A stretch of DNA of 64,000 nt from an uncultured Lachnospiraceae bacterium (lineage in GTDB: Bacteria; Bacillota; Clostridia; Lachnospirales; Lachnospiraceae), in the NCBI GenBank assembly GCA_947625015.1, contig CANQMR010000006.1, positions 1-64,000 on the forward strand, given 5' to 3'. The notes under the pieces were generated by a model. That model worked only from the letters and a program-made list of their open reading frames with translations, made no database searches and was not told the origin of the DNA. The translations under genes were made by a program, and so were the position numbers. Numbering within the stretch: position 1 is the stretch's first letter; every line of letters starts with the position of its first letter. Shown in pieces: positions 55,252 to 64,000 of the stretch.

Positions 55252-56655
55252 CTATTCCTCAAAAAAACTTTTTTCCAGTTCGCTGTTATCATTCTCCGGT
55301 CCGGTTTCACCGGAAATCTCCTCTGCCTGCCCCGCATCTTCCGCAGACTCTGTATCGTCGGCAGATTCCGGTTCACTGCCTGTTTCTTCATCATATGTTT
55401 CTTCACCATAGGTTTCACCGCCATACCCTGTCATATCTTCATCAGATATATCTTCCCGATACGCCAAGTCTTCTTCGTAAGCCAGTTCCTGCCCATATGC
55501 CGAATCTTCTTCATAGGCCGTCTCCTGCCCATACGCCGAATCTTCTTCGTAGGCCATTTCATCTTCGTATGTTAACGCTTCATCATATTCTGCACTTTCC
55601 TCATAACCCAACTCGTCTGCATATTCCGTTTGCGCATATACCGGATTCTCTCCGGATTCTTTTGCGTCTCCCGCATTTTCCGTTTTTAAAGCCGCCTTCT
55701 TCTTTACGCCAATTCCCTGGGCCTGGTTGACTGCGTCCACATAGGGTTTTCCATAGAGAACCGCCTCCACAGAAATTATGGCAACCTGAATCATTTCCTC
55801 CGCCGGCTCCTTGGTTGTCAGCTTTTGTATCCACATGCCCGGTCTGCTGAGCGCATTGATTACCGGATTGTCCGTTCTTCCGGCCAGCCGGATAAACTCA
55901 TAGGAAATAGACGCAACCACAGGAATCAGCAGGATTCTCAGCACAAAGCGCAGCCACATCTGTTCTGCGGTAATCAGCATGAACACCAAAATACTGATGA
56001 CCATGACAATGAACAGAAAACTGGTACCACAGCGCTTATGGTATCTGGAATGTTTGGCCACATTCTCCGGCGTCAGTTCATCCCCTGCCTCATAACAGTT
56101 GATTGTCTTATGCTCGGCTCCATGATACATAAATACCCGCTTGATATCCTCCATCTGGGAAATCAGCACCACATACACAATAAAGACTGCCAGACGGATT
56201 ACGCCTTCAATCAGGGAAAGGGCGGCCCGGTTCGGCACCCATTTACCGATTAATTCCGCAATTCCCGCAGGCAGCAGCATGAACAACGCCACCGCCAGCA
56301 CGATGGATACCAAAAAGGTAAAGCCAATCATGACGTCCTCGGCCTTTTCCTTAAATACATCTTTAAACAGTTGATCCGCTTTGGTCTCAACCTCTTCCTC
56401 CTCGTAAAATTCAGCAGAATAATTAAGCGTCCGAAGCCCTACAATCAATGCCTCTGCGAAATTTACCACGCCCCGGATAAACGGGAGTTTTGCAAAAGGA
56501 TGCTTATCCCCATAAGAGCGGTGACGCACCAGCTTAACTTCTATCTTCTTGTCCGGCTTCCTGACTGCCACAGCGTAGCCGCCAGTGCCCTTCATCATAA
56601 CACCTTCAATAACCGCCTGTCCCCCAAGGGTTCCTTTTGGTAATCGCTCTTCCAT
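55252..56655 (-). CDS. DUF1385 membrane protein with acidic Tyr/Glu-rich repetitive C-terminal tail
   Basis: GGQAVIEGVMMKGTGGYAVAVRKPD; YHGAEHKTINCYEAGDELTPENVAKHSRYHKRCGTSFL; NPVINALSRPGMWIQKLTTKEPAEEMIQVAI; tail AYEEDSAYGQETAYEEDSAYGQELAYEED. Confidence 0.93.
   Translation of the reverse strand: MEERLPKGTLGGQAVIEGVMMKGTGGYAVAVRKPDKKIEVKLVRHRSYGDKHPFAKLPFIRGVVNFAEALIVGLRTLNYSAEFYEEEEVETKADQLFKDVFKEKAEDVMIGFTFLVSIVLAVALFMLLPAGIAELIGKWVPNRAALSLIEGVIRLAVFIVYVVLISQMEDIKRVFMYHGAEHKTINCYEAGDELTPENVAKHSRYHKRCGTSFLFIVMVISILVFMLITAEQMWLRFVLRILLIPVVASISYEFIRLAGRTDNPVINALSRPGMWIQKLTTKEPAEEMIQVAIISVEAVLYGKPYVDAVNQAQGIGVKKKAALKTENAGDAKESGENPVYAQTEYADELGYEESAEYDEALTYEDEMAYEEDSAYGQETAYEEDSAYGQELAYEEDLAYREDISDEDMTGYGGETYGEETYDEETGSEPESADDTESAEDAGQAEEISGETGPENDNSELEKSFFEE
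55460..55570. repeat. ~36-bp in-frame tandem repeats in the DUF1385 gene
   Basis: Repeated cctgcccata(t/c)gccgaatcttcttc(a/g)taggcc units encode (A/S)AYGQE(T/L)AYEEDS. Confidence 0.8.
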
Positions 56656-56680
56656 TGTTAAAAACCTCCAAAACGAAAGA

Positions 56681-56713
56681 AGGTTGAGATTACACATATA
56701 ATCTCAACCTTAA
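56681..56713 (-). terminator. Rho-independent terminator after rpmE
   Basis: AAGGTTGAGATTacacatatAATCTCAACCTT perfect 12-bp stem; minus-strand tail CTTTCGTTTT. Confidence 0.8.
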
Positions 56714-56721
56714 TACCGTTA

Positions 56722-56931
56722 CTAATTAGCCTGATTAACTCCGTACTTACGGTTGAATTTATCAATACGACCGCGAGCTTGTGCAGCCTTCTGCTGACCG
56801 GTATAAAAAGCATGGCACTTAGAACAGATTTCTACGTGAATCTCTTCCTTGGTAGAACCGGTTACAAACTCGTTACCGCAGTTGCAAACTACCTTTGCCT
56901 GATAATAATTTGGATGAATTCCTTCCTTCAT
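56722..56931 (-). CDS. rpmE: 50S ribosomal protein L31
   Basis: [64 protein letters not shown]. Confidence 0.97.
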   Translation of the reverse strand: MKEGIHPNYYQAKVVCNCGNEFVTGSTKEEIHVEICSKCHAFYTGQQKAAQARGRIDKFNRKYGVNQAN

Positions 56932-57070
56932 TCCTGTACACCTCTTTCTCTATATTGGCAGATTCCAACCCGCCTAAACAACTTCTACAGTTTAACATAA
57001 CCTGATAATAAATGCAAGCTTATTCTTTCAGGATTTTTTATAATTGAGGTGGATTTTCACTCTACTGCAA

Positions 57071-58651
57071 TTATCTGCGCAGCAGGGAACGCTTAATCAG
57101 ATCCAAAAATTCCTCATTGTTCCGGGTGCGCAGGAACAGCCTTAACGCCTCTTCTATCGATTCCTCCGCCCGGTTTCCTGAAAATTCCCGATGCAGGGCG
57201 TAAACAGCCTCCCGCTCTAACTGCGTCAACAGCAGATCGTCCCGTCTGGTACCTGATTTTACAATATCAATCGCCGGGAAAATCCTCTTTTCAGAAAGTT
57301 TGCGGTCTAACACCAATTCCATGTTGCCGGTTCCCTTAAATTCCTCAAAGACCACATCATCCATTTTAGATCCGGTCTCCACCAAAGCTGTGGCCAAAAC
57401 GGTTAAAGAACCGCCCTCCCGCATATTACGGGCGGCGCCAAAAAATTTCTTCGGCATATGCAAAGCCGCCGGATCAAGGCCACCGGTAAGGGTTCTTCCA
57501 CTCGGTGGCACAGTGAGATTGTAAGCCCTTGCCAGTCTGGTAATGGAGTCTAAAAGGATTACCACATCCTCCTTGTGCTCTACTAACCTCTTTGCCCTCT
57601 CTAATACCATCTCGGACACTCTTTTATGATGCTCCGGCAGTTCGTCAAAAGTAGAGTAGATTACTTCTACATTCGGTCCCTCTATGGATTCCCGGATATC
57701 CGTAACCTCCTCCGGTCTCTCGTCAATCAGAAGCACAATTAAATGCATATCCTTATAAGTACGGCTGATGCTGATGGCAATCTGCTTTAACAGGGTTGTC
57801 TTTCCCGCTTTAGGCGGCGCCACAATCATCCCTCTCTGTCCCTTGCCAATGGGGGCCAGCAAATCCATAATCCGCATGGACACGCTCTTGGAATTTTCAT
57901 TTTCCAGACGGATTCTCTCATCCGGAAAAACCGGCGTCAAATCCTCAAAATGCTTTCTCTTTGCCGCCTCTTCCACCGGATAGCCATTGACCGTCTTAAT
58001 ATAAAGCAGCGCAGCAAACTTCTCCTTCTCCGTCTTAACCTTCTGGTTTCCATTGATAATATCTCCGGTCTTCAAATTAAACCGCTTAATCTGCGCCGGT
58101 GACACATAAATGTCATTCTCCCCCGGAAGATAATTAGCGCAGCGGATAAAGCCAAAGCCATCTGCCATAACTTCTAATATGCCGTTGGCCTCCTTGCCGC
58201 TGTCCAAATTGTAATCCACCGCCACCGACTTACGGGAAATTCCCTTTTCCTTTACTATTTCTGTCTCTGCCGTTCTCGCTGTCTCTGCTGCTCTCACCGT
58301 CTCTGGTGCTTTCTCTATCTCCGCCGTCTTCTCCGGCTCAGACACTGCTGTCCGGTTCGGCTGCGTCTCCTCACCTTTAGCCGGAACTTTGGCCGCTAAC
58401 GGCTTTCTGCCTCTTCTGACAGGTTCTTTCTCTTCTTTAGCTGCCGTCTTTCCTCTCTTTGAAGACTGATTTTCTGTCGTCCTTCCTGCCCGTTTTCCCG
58501 TATTTCCTTTCTGCTTGTCCTCTTTCTGCATTCCCTTAGCAGACTTCAACAGCTCCGCAAGCTCTTTTTTCTTCATGGCCGTAACGCCCTTAATCCCCAT
58601 TTCCTTTGCAGCCGCCTTTAACTCCTGCAAAGTCATTTCATCATAATCCAT
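57071..58651 (-). CDS. rho: transcription termination factor Rho with expanded low-complexity N-terminal insert
   Basis: Rho_[90 protein letters not shown]. Confidence 0.96.
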   Translation of the reverse strand: MDYDEMTLQELKAAAKEMGIKGVTAMKKKELAELLKSAKGMQKEDKQKGNTGKRAGRTTENQSSKRGKTAAKEEKEPVRRGRKPLAAKVPAKGEETQPNRTAVSEPEKTAEIEKAPETVRAAETARTAETEIVKEKGISRKSVAVDYNLDSGKEANGILEVMADGFGFIRCANYLPGENDIYVSPAQIKRFNLKTGDIINGNQKVKTEKEKFAALLYIKTVNGYPVEEAAKRKHFEDLTPVFPDERIRLENENSKSVSMRIMDLLAPIGKGQRGMIVAPPKAGKTTLLKQIAISISRTYKDMHLIVLLIDERPEEVTDIRESIEGPNVEVIYSTFDELPEHHKRVSEMVLERAKRLVEHKEDVVILLDSITRLARAYNLTVPPSGRTLTGGLDPAALHMPKKFFGAARNMREGGSLTVLATALVETGSKMDDVVFEEFKGTGNMELVLDRKLSEKRIFPAIDIVKSGTRRDDLLLTQLEREAVYALHREFSGNRAEESIEEALRLFLRTRNNEEFLDLIKRSLLRR

Positions 58652-58813
58652 AAAAACTCCTTTAATTGAAAATCATCTGAAATTACAGTAATTGGTAAAT
58701 GTGAATTGAAATATAGAATACCCACATCAGACTTATGCCTTAATTATCTTAAGTGTTCCCATTATGACACACTTTTCCCCGAATGTAAACCCCAAATTTC
58801 CACATCCTGTCAT

Positions 58814-59376
58814 CTCAATCCTTCTTCTCCCCATACATAACTTTCCATCCCCTTTTTCCGGCAGGTATCTTTCTTCTATCCTCCGGAATATTCGTGAATT
58901 ACCGCCGCAAGGTAATCCTTATCCCAATTTTCCCGACACGCGGTTTTTTAGAAATCCGCTGCCGGGCCCTCCTGCATATTGCACGTGCGAAGAAGTGTTT
59001 GAGCGCCGGGTTTAGGGTGCTGGGCAAACATTATGCAGCCACGCTTGCGCTCTGTCGAAAACGCAGCGGTACATAAGCGAAGGCCCTGTTCATCATATAC
59101 TTAATGGCAGATATATCAAAGGGCCTTCGCAAGTACCGGCGTTTTCAAAGGGGCTGCAAATGTTTCCCAGCCACCCTTTCCCGGCGCGAGTTCTTCGTAA
59201 GCACGTGCAATCTAATATGCAGGAGGGCCCGGCAGCAGGATTTCTTAAAACCGATGGCAGTGCGGGAAAATGGGAAAGGATTATCCGGCGGCGGTTTCAC
59301 AAATAAAAACTTAAGGATAGAAGAAAGATACCCGCCGGAAAAGCAGGAATTACCGTATGGGGAGAAGAAGTATGAG
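58814..59376. repeat. ~560-bp imperfect palindromic repeat element, copy 2 (inverted relative to copy 1)
   Basis: The reverse complement of ~58895-59315 matches ~48600-49010 nearly base for base; arms are self-complementary (cttcttctccccatac...ggtatctttcttctatcct); variable centre ~59077-59130. Confidence 0.85.
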
Positions 59377-59514
59377 GTAATTTTTTGTGGAAAAGAAGGG
59401 AGGAAACGACTTGCATAAGTAACTTTGAAATGGTAAGATAAACATTGTGCATTTGTTAGTGGATGCGGTATGCGTATGGAAAATGAAGAAGAAGGATAAA
59501 AGGCGGATAAAGAT

Positions 59515-60669
59515 ATGGATGTATATGAAAAATCACTTAAGTTACATGAGGAATGGGCAGGCAAGATTAGCACAGAACCGAAATGCCAGGTAAAGACGAG
59601 GGAAGATTTGTCTTTGGCCTATACGCCCGGAGTTGCAGAGCCCTGCCGGAAGATTGCCGAGAACCCGGAGGCGGCTTATCAATATACCCAGAAGGGGAAT
59701 ACGATTGCGGTTATTTCAGACGGAAGCGCAGTTTTAGGTCTTGGCAATATCGGGGCTGCCGCCGCCATGCCGGTTATGGAGGGAAAGGCCGTACTGTTTA
59801 AGGCATTCGGTGACGTCAATGCCGTTCCCATCTGCTTAGATACCCAGGATACGGATGAGATTGTGGATACGGTAATCCGCATCGCCCCGGCCTTTGGCGG
59901 AATTAATTTAGAGGACATCTCCGCTCCGAGATGCTTTGAGATTGAACGCCGTTTAAATGAGGCGTTGGATATTCCTGTGTTCCACGACGACCAGCATGGT
60001 ACGGCCATTGTCGTGCTTTCCGGCATCATTAACGGCCTTAGGATTACCGGAAAGAAAAAGGAGAACTGCAAAGTAGTCGTAAATGGCGCCGGTTCCGCCG
60101 GGATTGCCATTACCCGGTTATTGCTTACCTATGGATTTTCCCATATAACCATGTGCGACCGGAACGGCATATTACATAAGGATTATGAAGGGCTTAACTG
60201 GATGCAGCAGGAAATGGTAAAGATAACCAATCTTGACGGCCAGACCGGAACTTTGGCAGACGCCTTAGCCGGGGCAGATATCTTTGTGGGCGTCTCCGCA
60301 CCGGGAATTGTATCTGCGGATATGGTCCGTTCCATGAATAAAGACGCCATCCTTTTTGCCATGGCTAACCCCACGCCGGAGATTATGCCGGACATTGCAA
60401 AGGCAGCCGGGGCAAGAATCGTGGGAACCGGCCGGTCCGATTTTCCCAACCAGGTCAACAATGTAGTGGCCTTCCCCGGCATTTTCAAGGGCGCTTTAGC
60501 GGGCAGAGCCTCTATTATCACCGAAGAAATGAAATTAGCGGCCGCCAATGCCATTGCGAATCTGGTCTCTGATGAGGAACTGAATGAAGATTTCATTATG
60601 CCGGAGGCCTTCGATCCAAGGGTAACAGAGGCAGTCAGCAATGCGGTAAAGGCCCACATTCGCCATTAG
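59515..60669 (+). CDS. NAD(P)-dependent malic enzyme
   Basis: DLSLAYTPGVAEPCRKIAENPE; NTIAVISDGSAVLGLGNIGAAAAMPVMEGKAVLFKAF; PVFHDDQHGTAIVVLSG; NGAGSAGIAI. Confidence 0.95.
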   Translation: MDVYEKSLKLHEEWAGKISTEPKCQVKTREDLSLAYTPGVAEPCRKIAENPEAAYQYTQKGNTIAVISDGSAVLGLGNIGAAAAMPVMEGKAVLFKAFGDVNAVPICLDTQDTDEIVDTVIRIAPAFGGINLEDISAPRCFEIERRLNEALDIPVFHDDQHGTAIVVLSGIINGLRITGKKKENCKVVVNGAGSAGIAITRLLLTYGFSHITMCDRNGILHKDYEGLNWMQQEMVKITNLDGQTGTLADALAGADIFVGVSAPGIVSADMVRSMNKDAILFAMANPTPEIMPDIAKAAGARIVGTGRSDFPNQVNNVVAFPGIFKGALAGRASIITEEMKLAAANAIANLVSDEELNEDFIMPEAFDPRVTEAVSNAVKAHIRH

Positions 60670-60683
60670 AAAGGAATACACCT

Positions 60684-61208
60684 ATGACAACAGAAGGATT
60701 TGTATTATACAAGCTGATGATTTTATATATGTTAGACCGGGTGGATTTTCCCCTGACCAATTCCCAGATCTCCCAGTTTATTTTGGGAAAGGAATACACC
60801 AGCTATTTTAACCTTCAAATTGCAATTAATGAGCTGATAGAAAATGATTTTATCAAGCTGTCTGTAGAGCGCAACCATTCCCTTTATGAAATTACCGAGC
60901 AGGGAAAAGAAGCGATTCAATTATTTGAATTTAAGATATCAGACGCCATTAAACTTGATATTCTGACTTATCTTAAGGAACAAAAGATTGAACTGCGCAA
61001 TGAATCCGCCATCTCCTCCGACTACTATCCATCCAACAACGAATACATCGCCCAGTGCAGCATCAAGGAGAGAAACCAGACCTTATTGGAGATTAAGCTG
61101 GCGGTCCCCACTCAGGAACAGGCCATTCAGGTCTGCGACTCCTGGCGGGAAAAAAGCGAAAAAATCTATCAATATCTGATTCAGGAAATCTGGCAGAGCA
61201 ACGATTAA
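60684..61208 (+). CDS. DUF4364 family protein (winged-helix-like)
   Basis: LYKLMILYMLDRVDFPLTNSQISQFILGKEYTSYFNLQIAINELIENDFI. Confidence 0.85.
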   Translation: MTTEGFVLYKLMILYMLDRVDFPLTNSQISQFILGKEYTSYFNLQIAINELIENDFIKLSVERNHSLYEITEQGKEAIQLFEFKISDAIKLDILTYLKEQKIELRNESAISSDYYPSNNEYIAQCSIKERNQTLLEIKLAVPTQEQAIQVCDSWREKSEKIYQYLIQEIWQSND

Positions 61209-61234
61209 ACCCAGCCAATATATCTATCATTTTA

Positions 61235-62137
61235 TCATAAAAGGAAATCTTGCTGCCTATCCGCTGCAAAATGTTTTTTTGCCTCGTTTAAAAACTTTTC
61301 TGCAATCGGCGTAAAGGTTTGATACTTATTCCATATCAGAAAAAGCCTGGTTTCCAGTTTCGGAGAAAGCGGACGGAAAACCAGACCGCTTTCTGCGGAA
61401 GTCTCAATTAGCCCGGCAAAGGTAAGCTGATACCCCAGCCCTTCTTTCACAAAAACAGACGCATTGTAAGCAAGCCGGAACGAACCTTCCAAATGAAGGT
61501 CACGTATGCGTTCACCGCACCATCTTGCAATATCTTTTTCCCAACTCTGCTCCGAAGTAAAAAGCGGCAGCCCGACAAGATCGTCAACGGTAATCGTCTC
61601 CTTTTTTGCAAGCAGCGCATCCTGCGGCATTACCAATCCCCAGACATCCGACTCCGGAAATGGGATATAATCATATTTCCGGGCATCGGGAGTATCGCAC
61701 AAAACGGCAAAATCCAAAAGTCCTTTATCGAGCTTTTCCGTCACCTGCTCGGTGTCACCACTGGTAACATGATAATTAAGCGCCGGATATATGCTTTTCA
61801 TCCTTCGGATTTCCCTTGCAAGATATCGGATTTGGCGGGACTCCGCCAACCCGAAAAACAGCTCGCCGCCGGTAATGTCATCTAACGACAGAAATTCTTT
61901 TTCAATCTTATCCGCCATGGTAATCAAATCTTCCGCCCTGTCCCGAAGGAGCATACCTTCCTCGGTCAGAGAAATACTGAAGCTGTGACGCGTAAACAGC
62001 TTTTTCCCAAGCTCCTCTTCTAAGGAGCGCATTGTTTTAGAAAGCGTGGGCTGCGTAACATGAAGAATCTCCGCGGCCTTTGTCATATTTTCTTCTCTTG
62101 CAACGGCAAGAAAGTATCTTAAAGAACGAATTTCCAT
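61235..62137 (-). CDS. LysR-family transcriptional regulator
   Basis: MEIRSLRYFLAVAREENMTKAAEILHVTQPTLSKTMRSLEEELGKKLFTR. Confidence 0.93.
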   Translation of the reverse strand: MEIRSLRYFLAVAREENMTKAAEILHVTQPTLSKTMRSLEEELGKKLFTRHSFSISLTEEGMLLRDRAEDLITMADKIEKEFLSLDDITGGELFFGLAESRQIRYLAREIRRMKSIYPALNYHVTSGDTEQVTEKLDKGLLDFAVLCDTPDARKYDYIPFPESDVWGLVMPQDALLAKKETITVDDLVGLPLFTSEQSWEKDIARWCGERIRDLHLEGSFRLAYNASVFVKEGLGYQLTFAGLIETSAESGLVFRPLSPKLETRLFLIWNKYQTFTPIAEKFLNEAKKHFAADRQQDFLL

Positions 62138-62291
62138 ATGAATCCCCATTTCAAAATGTTATATTGCTACAGCAAATCCTGATATTCCATAAATGAATAT
62201 CACGATATTCATTATATCTATTAGCAAATAACATGTCAAGACGCTATACTGTAAGCATGAGTAAATGGTCACACACAGAAAGGATAGCATA

Positions 62292-62543
62292 ATGAGCGAA
62301 CAATTTGAAAATCTGCTTACGGGAATGGCGGATGCAGGATGCACCGAAACAGAAATCAAGGGAGCCGAACAGATTATAATGTCCGGCAGACTAGACGAAT
62401 TAAAAAAGTATCTCAAAAAATGCCGTTCGAATCTGCTTGACGAAATGCACGAGAGCCAAAAACGGGTGGACCGCATGGATTACCTGATTCGGCAGACCGA
62501 AAAAAAAAACAGTAAAATCAAAGAAAGGATGACAAAACTATGA
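62292..62543 (+). CDS. small protein, coupled to the downstream hydrolase
   Basis: MSEQFENLLTGMADAGCTETEIKGAEQIIMSGRLDELKKYLKKCRSNLLDEMHESQKRVDRMDYLIRQ; stop overlaps the next start (62540). Confidence 0.8.
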   Translation: MSEQFENLLTGMADAGCTETEIKGAEQIIMSGRLDELKKYLKKCRSNLLDEMHESQKRVDRMDYLIRQTEKKNSKIKERMTKL

Positions 62544-63541
62544 TGAAGAAAGAAGAATTGAAATTAGTGCAGGAATGGGACAAAACATTTCCAAAGAGTG
62601 AGAAGGTTGAACACTGCAAAGTAACCTTTGTAAACCGCTATGGAATTACGCTGGCGGCAGACCAGTATATGCCGAAAGAAACATCCGGCAAGCTTCCGGC
62701 AATTGCCGTTTGCGGTCCATTCGGCGCAGTAAAGGAGCAATGCGCCGGACTCTATGCGCAGACAATGGCTGAGCGAGGCTTTCTGACAATTGCCTTTGAT
62801 CCCTCCTTTACAGGCGAAAGCGGCGGCAATGTCCGTTATATGGCATCCCCGGACATCAATACCGAAGATTTTATGGCGGCGGTGGATTTTCTTTCACTGC
62901 ATGAAAAAGTTGACGCAGACAAAATCGGTATTATCGGTATCTGCGGTTGGGGCGGTATGGCGCTGAATACGGCGGCACTGGATACGAGAATCAAAGCGAC
63001 GGTGGCGTCCACTATGTACGACATGACAAGAGTAAATGCCAATGGGTATTTCGACAGTGAGGACAGTGAAGAAGCACGCTATCAGAAGAAATCTGCAATG
63101 TGCGCACAGCGGCTTGCCGATTTAAAGGCCGGCGAATATACGCCGGGCGGAGGCGTTGTCGATCCGCTGCCGGAAGACGCTCCGTTCTTTGTAAAGGATT
63201 ATCACGATTATTATAAAACCGAACGGGGGTATCATGCCCGTTCGCTAAACTCAAACAACGGCTGGAATGTAATTGGCTGTGAATCATTTATGAATCAGCC
63301 GATTCTCAAATACAGCAACGAGATACGCAGCGCCGTTTTAGTTATGCATGGCGAAAAAGCGCATTCCTGCTATTTCGGAAAAGATGCCTTTGCCAATATG
63401 ACGAAAGACAGCAAATATACGGATAACAAAGAACTTCTGATTATCCCGGACGCCGTTCACACTGATCTGTATGACGGCGGCGGTAAGGACGCTATCCCCT
63501 TTGATAAGCTGCAATCCTTTTTTGAAAAGTATTTGGCATAA
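62540..63541 (+). CDS. alpha/beta hydrolase
   Basis: LPAIAVCGPFGAVKEQ; LTIAFDPSFTGESGG; IGIIGICGWGGMALNTAALD; AVLVMHGEKAHS; LIIPDAVHTDLYD. Confidence 0.9.
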   Translation: MMKKEELKLVQEWDKTFPKSEKVEHCKVTFVNRYGITLAADQYMPKETSGKLPAIAVCGPFGAVKEQCAGLYAQTMAERGFLTIAFDPSFTGESGGNVRYMASPDINTEDFMAAVDFLSLHEKVDADKIGIIGICGWGGMALNTAALDTRIKATVASTMYDMTRVNANGYFDSEDSEEARYQKKSAMCAQRLADLKAGEYTPGGGVVDPLPEDAPFFVKDYHDYYKTERGYHARSLNSNNGWNVIGCESFMNQPILKYSNEIRSAVLVMHGEKAHSCYFGKDAFANMTKDSKYTDNKELLIIPDAVHTDLYDGGGKDAIPFDKLQSFFEKYLA

Positions 63542-63547
63542 CCAAAA

Positions 63548-63604
63548 CATAAGGCGCTCTTGTTCCTTTCTGCCTGATAGCCGGGGAACAGAGCGCCAAA
63601 CCTT
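63548..63604. terminator. hairpin terminator between convergent genes
   Basis: GGCGCTCTtGTTCC...GGAACAGAGCGCC stem; A-rich upstream side gives a T-rich tail on the minus strand. Confidence 0.55.
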
Positions 63605-63630
63605 ATGCAGCGCATCTGGCTGCATGGAGA

Positions 63631-63993
63631 TTAAATTACCTGCTCAATATAATCCAATATTTCCTCCCTGCCCTGCTTTGAGAGGGCGGAATACGGAAAG
63701 ACCGGTATTTCCTTCGGAAGGGCCAGCCCTGACCGAAGCTGCGCGATATGCTTCTGCACCTGGGAGCGCTTCAGCTTATCTAACTTGGTTGCAATGATAA
63801 CCGGCGCATATCCATTGTGGCAGATCCACTCATACATCATCTTATCATTAGCGGAGGGCTCATGCCGGATATCCAACAGCAGAAAAATCAGTTTGAGCTG
63901 CTTGGAGGTATGCAGATACCGCTCTATCATCTTTCCCCATTTTTCCCGTTCCGAAGCAGAGACCTTGGCGTAACCATATCCCGGCAGGTCCAC
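63631..63993 (-). CDS. engB: ribosome-biogenesis GTP-binding protein EngB/YsxC, C-terminal part (open at the right window edge)
   Basis: VDLPGYGYAKVSASEREKWGKMIERYL; LIFLLLDIRHEPSANDKMMYEW; VIIATKLDKLKRSQ. Confidence 0.92.
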   Translation of the reverse strand: MDLPGYGYAKVSASEREKWGKMIERYLHTSKQLKLIFLLLDIRHEPSANDKMMYEWICHNGYAPVIIATKLDKLKRSQVQKHIAQLRSGLALPKEIPVFPYSALSKQGREEILDYIEQVI

Positions 63994-64000
63994 AAAATAA

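Noticed and set aside
55460-55570. CRISPR-like array
   Set aside because: The repeats are contiguous, in frame and encode the DUF1385 protein tail.
48535-59376. IS element or composite transposon bounded by the two inverted repeats
   Set aside because: The enclosed genes are conserved housekeeping genes and no transposase or integrase is present.
59104-59573. Overlapping ORFs in palindromic element 2
   Set aside because: Same repeat-derived sequence on both strands; treated as non-coding repeat.
1-64000. CRISPR array, rRNA or tRNA genes, prophage
   Set aside because: No regularly spaced identical repeats, no rRNA or tRNA-like segments and no phage structural genes were seen.

Overview
The window looks like a Clostridia/Lachnospiraceae-type Firmicute chromosome (inferred from gene content and synteny; not checked by search). 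About half of it (~0.6-34.5 kb) is one dense, almost entirely minus-strand signalling island. It holds six Hanks-type Ser/Thr kinases, each with an N-terminal CxxC...CxxC zinc ribbon, and two PP2C phosphatases. Eleven proteins carry twelve recognisable FHA domains. It also holds a double-FHA ABC exporter resembling mycobacterial Rv1747, a VWA-TM-FHA protein, several zinc-ribbon/TM/ectodomain proteins, a secreted InlB-B-repeat protein, a kinase fused through a TM helix to a solute-binding-protein-like ectodomain, and three LytTR regulators. One LytTR regulator is a REC-LytTR-FHA fusion; the other two have pseudo-receivers lacking the acceptor Asp. No T7SS/T6SS structural genes are visible, so this is my main candidate for an undescribed system: a phospho-Thr/FHA signalling and export hub. 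The rest is mostly housekeeping: coaBC, panDCB with a DUF2520 ketopantoate-reductase candidate, ZnuA-like lipoprotein, subtilase, UvrD-like helicase, gltX, hisC, prfA-prmC-DUF1385-rpmE-rho, malic enzyme, a LysR/hydrolase pair and a partial engB. Two ~550-bp imperfect palindromic repeat elements lie in inverted orientation at ~48.54-49.08 and ~58.81-59.38 kb. A small structured RNA candidate sits at the left edge. All calls come from reading the sequence and the supplied translations; no database search was run.
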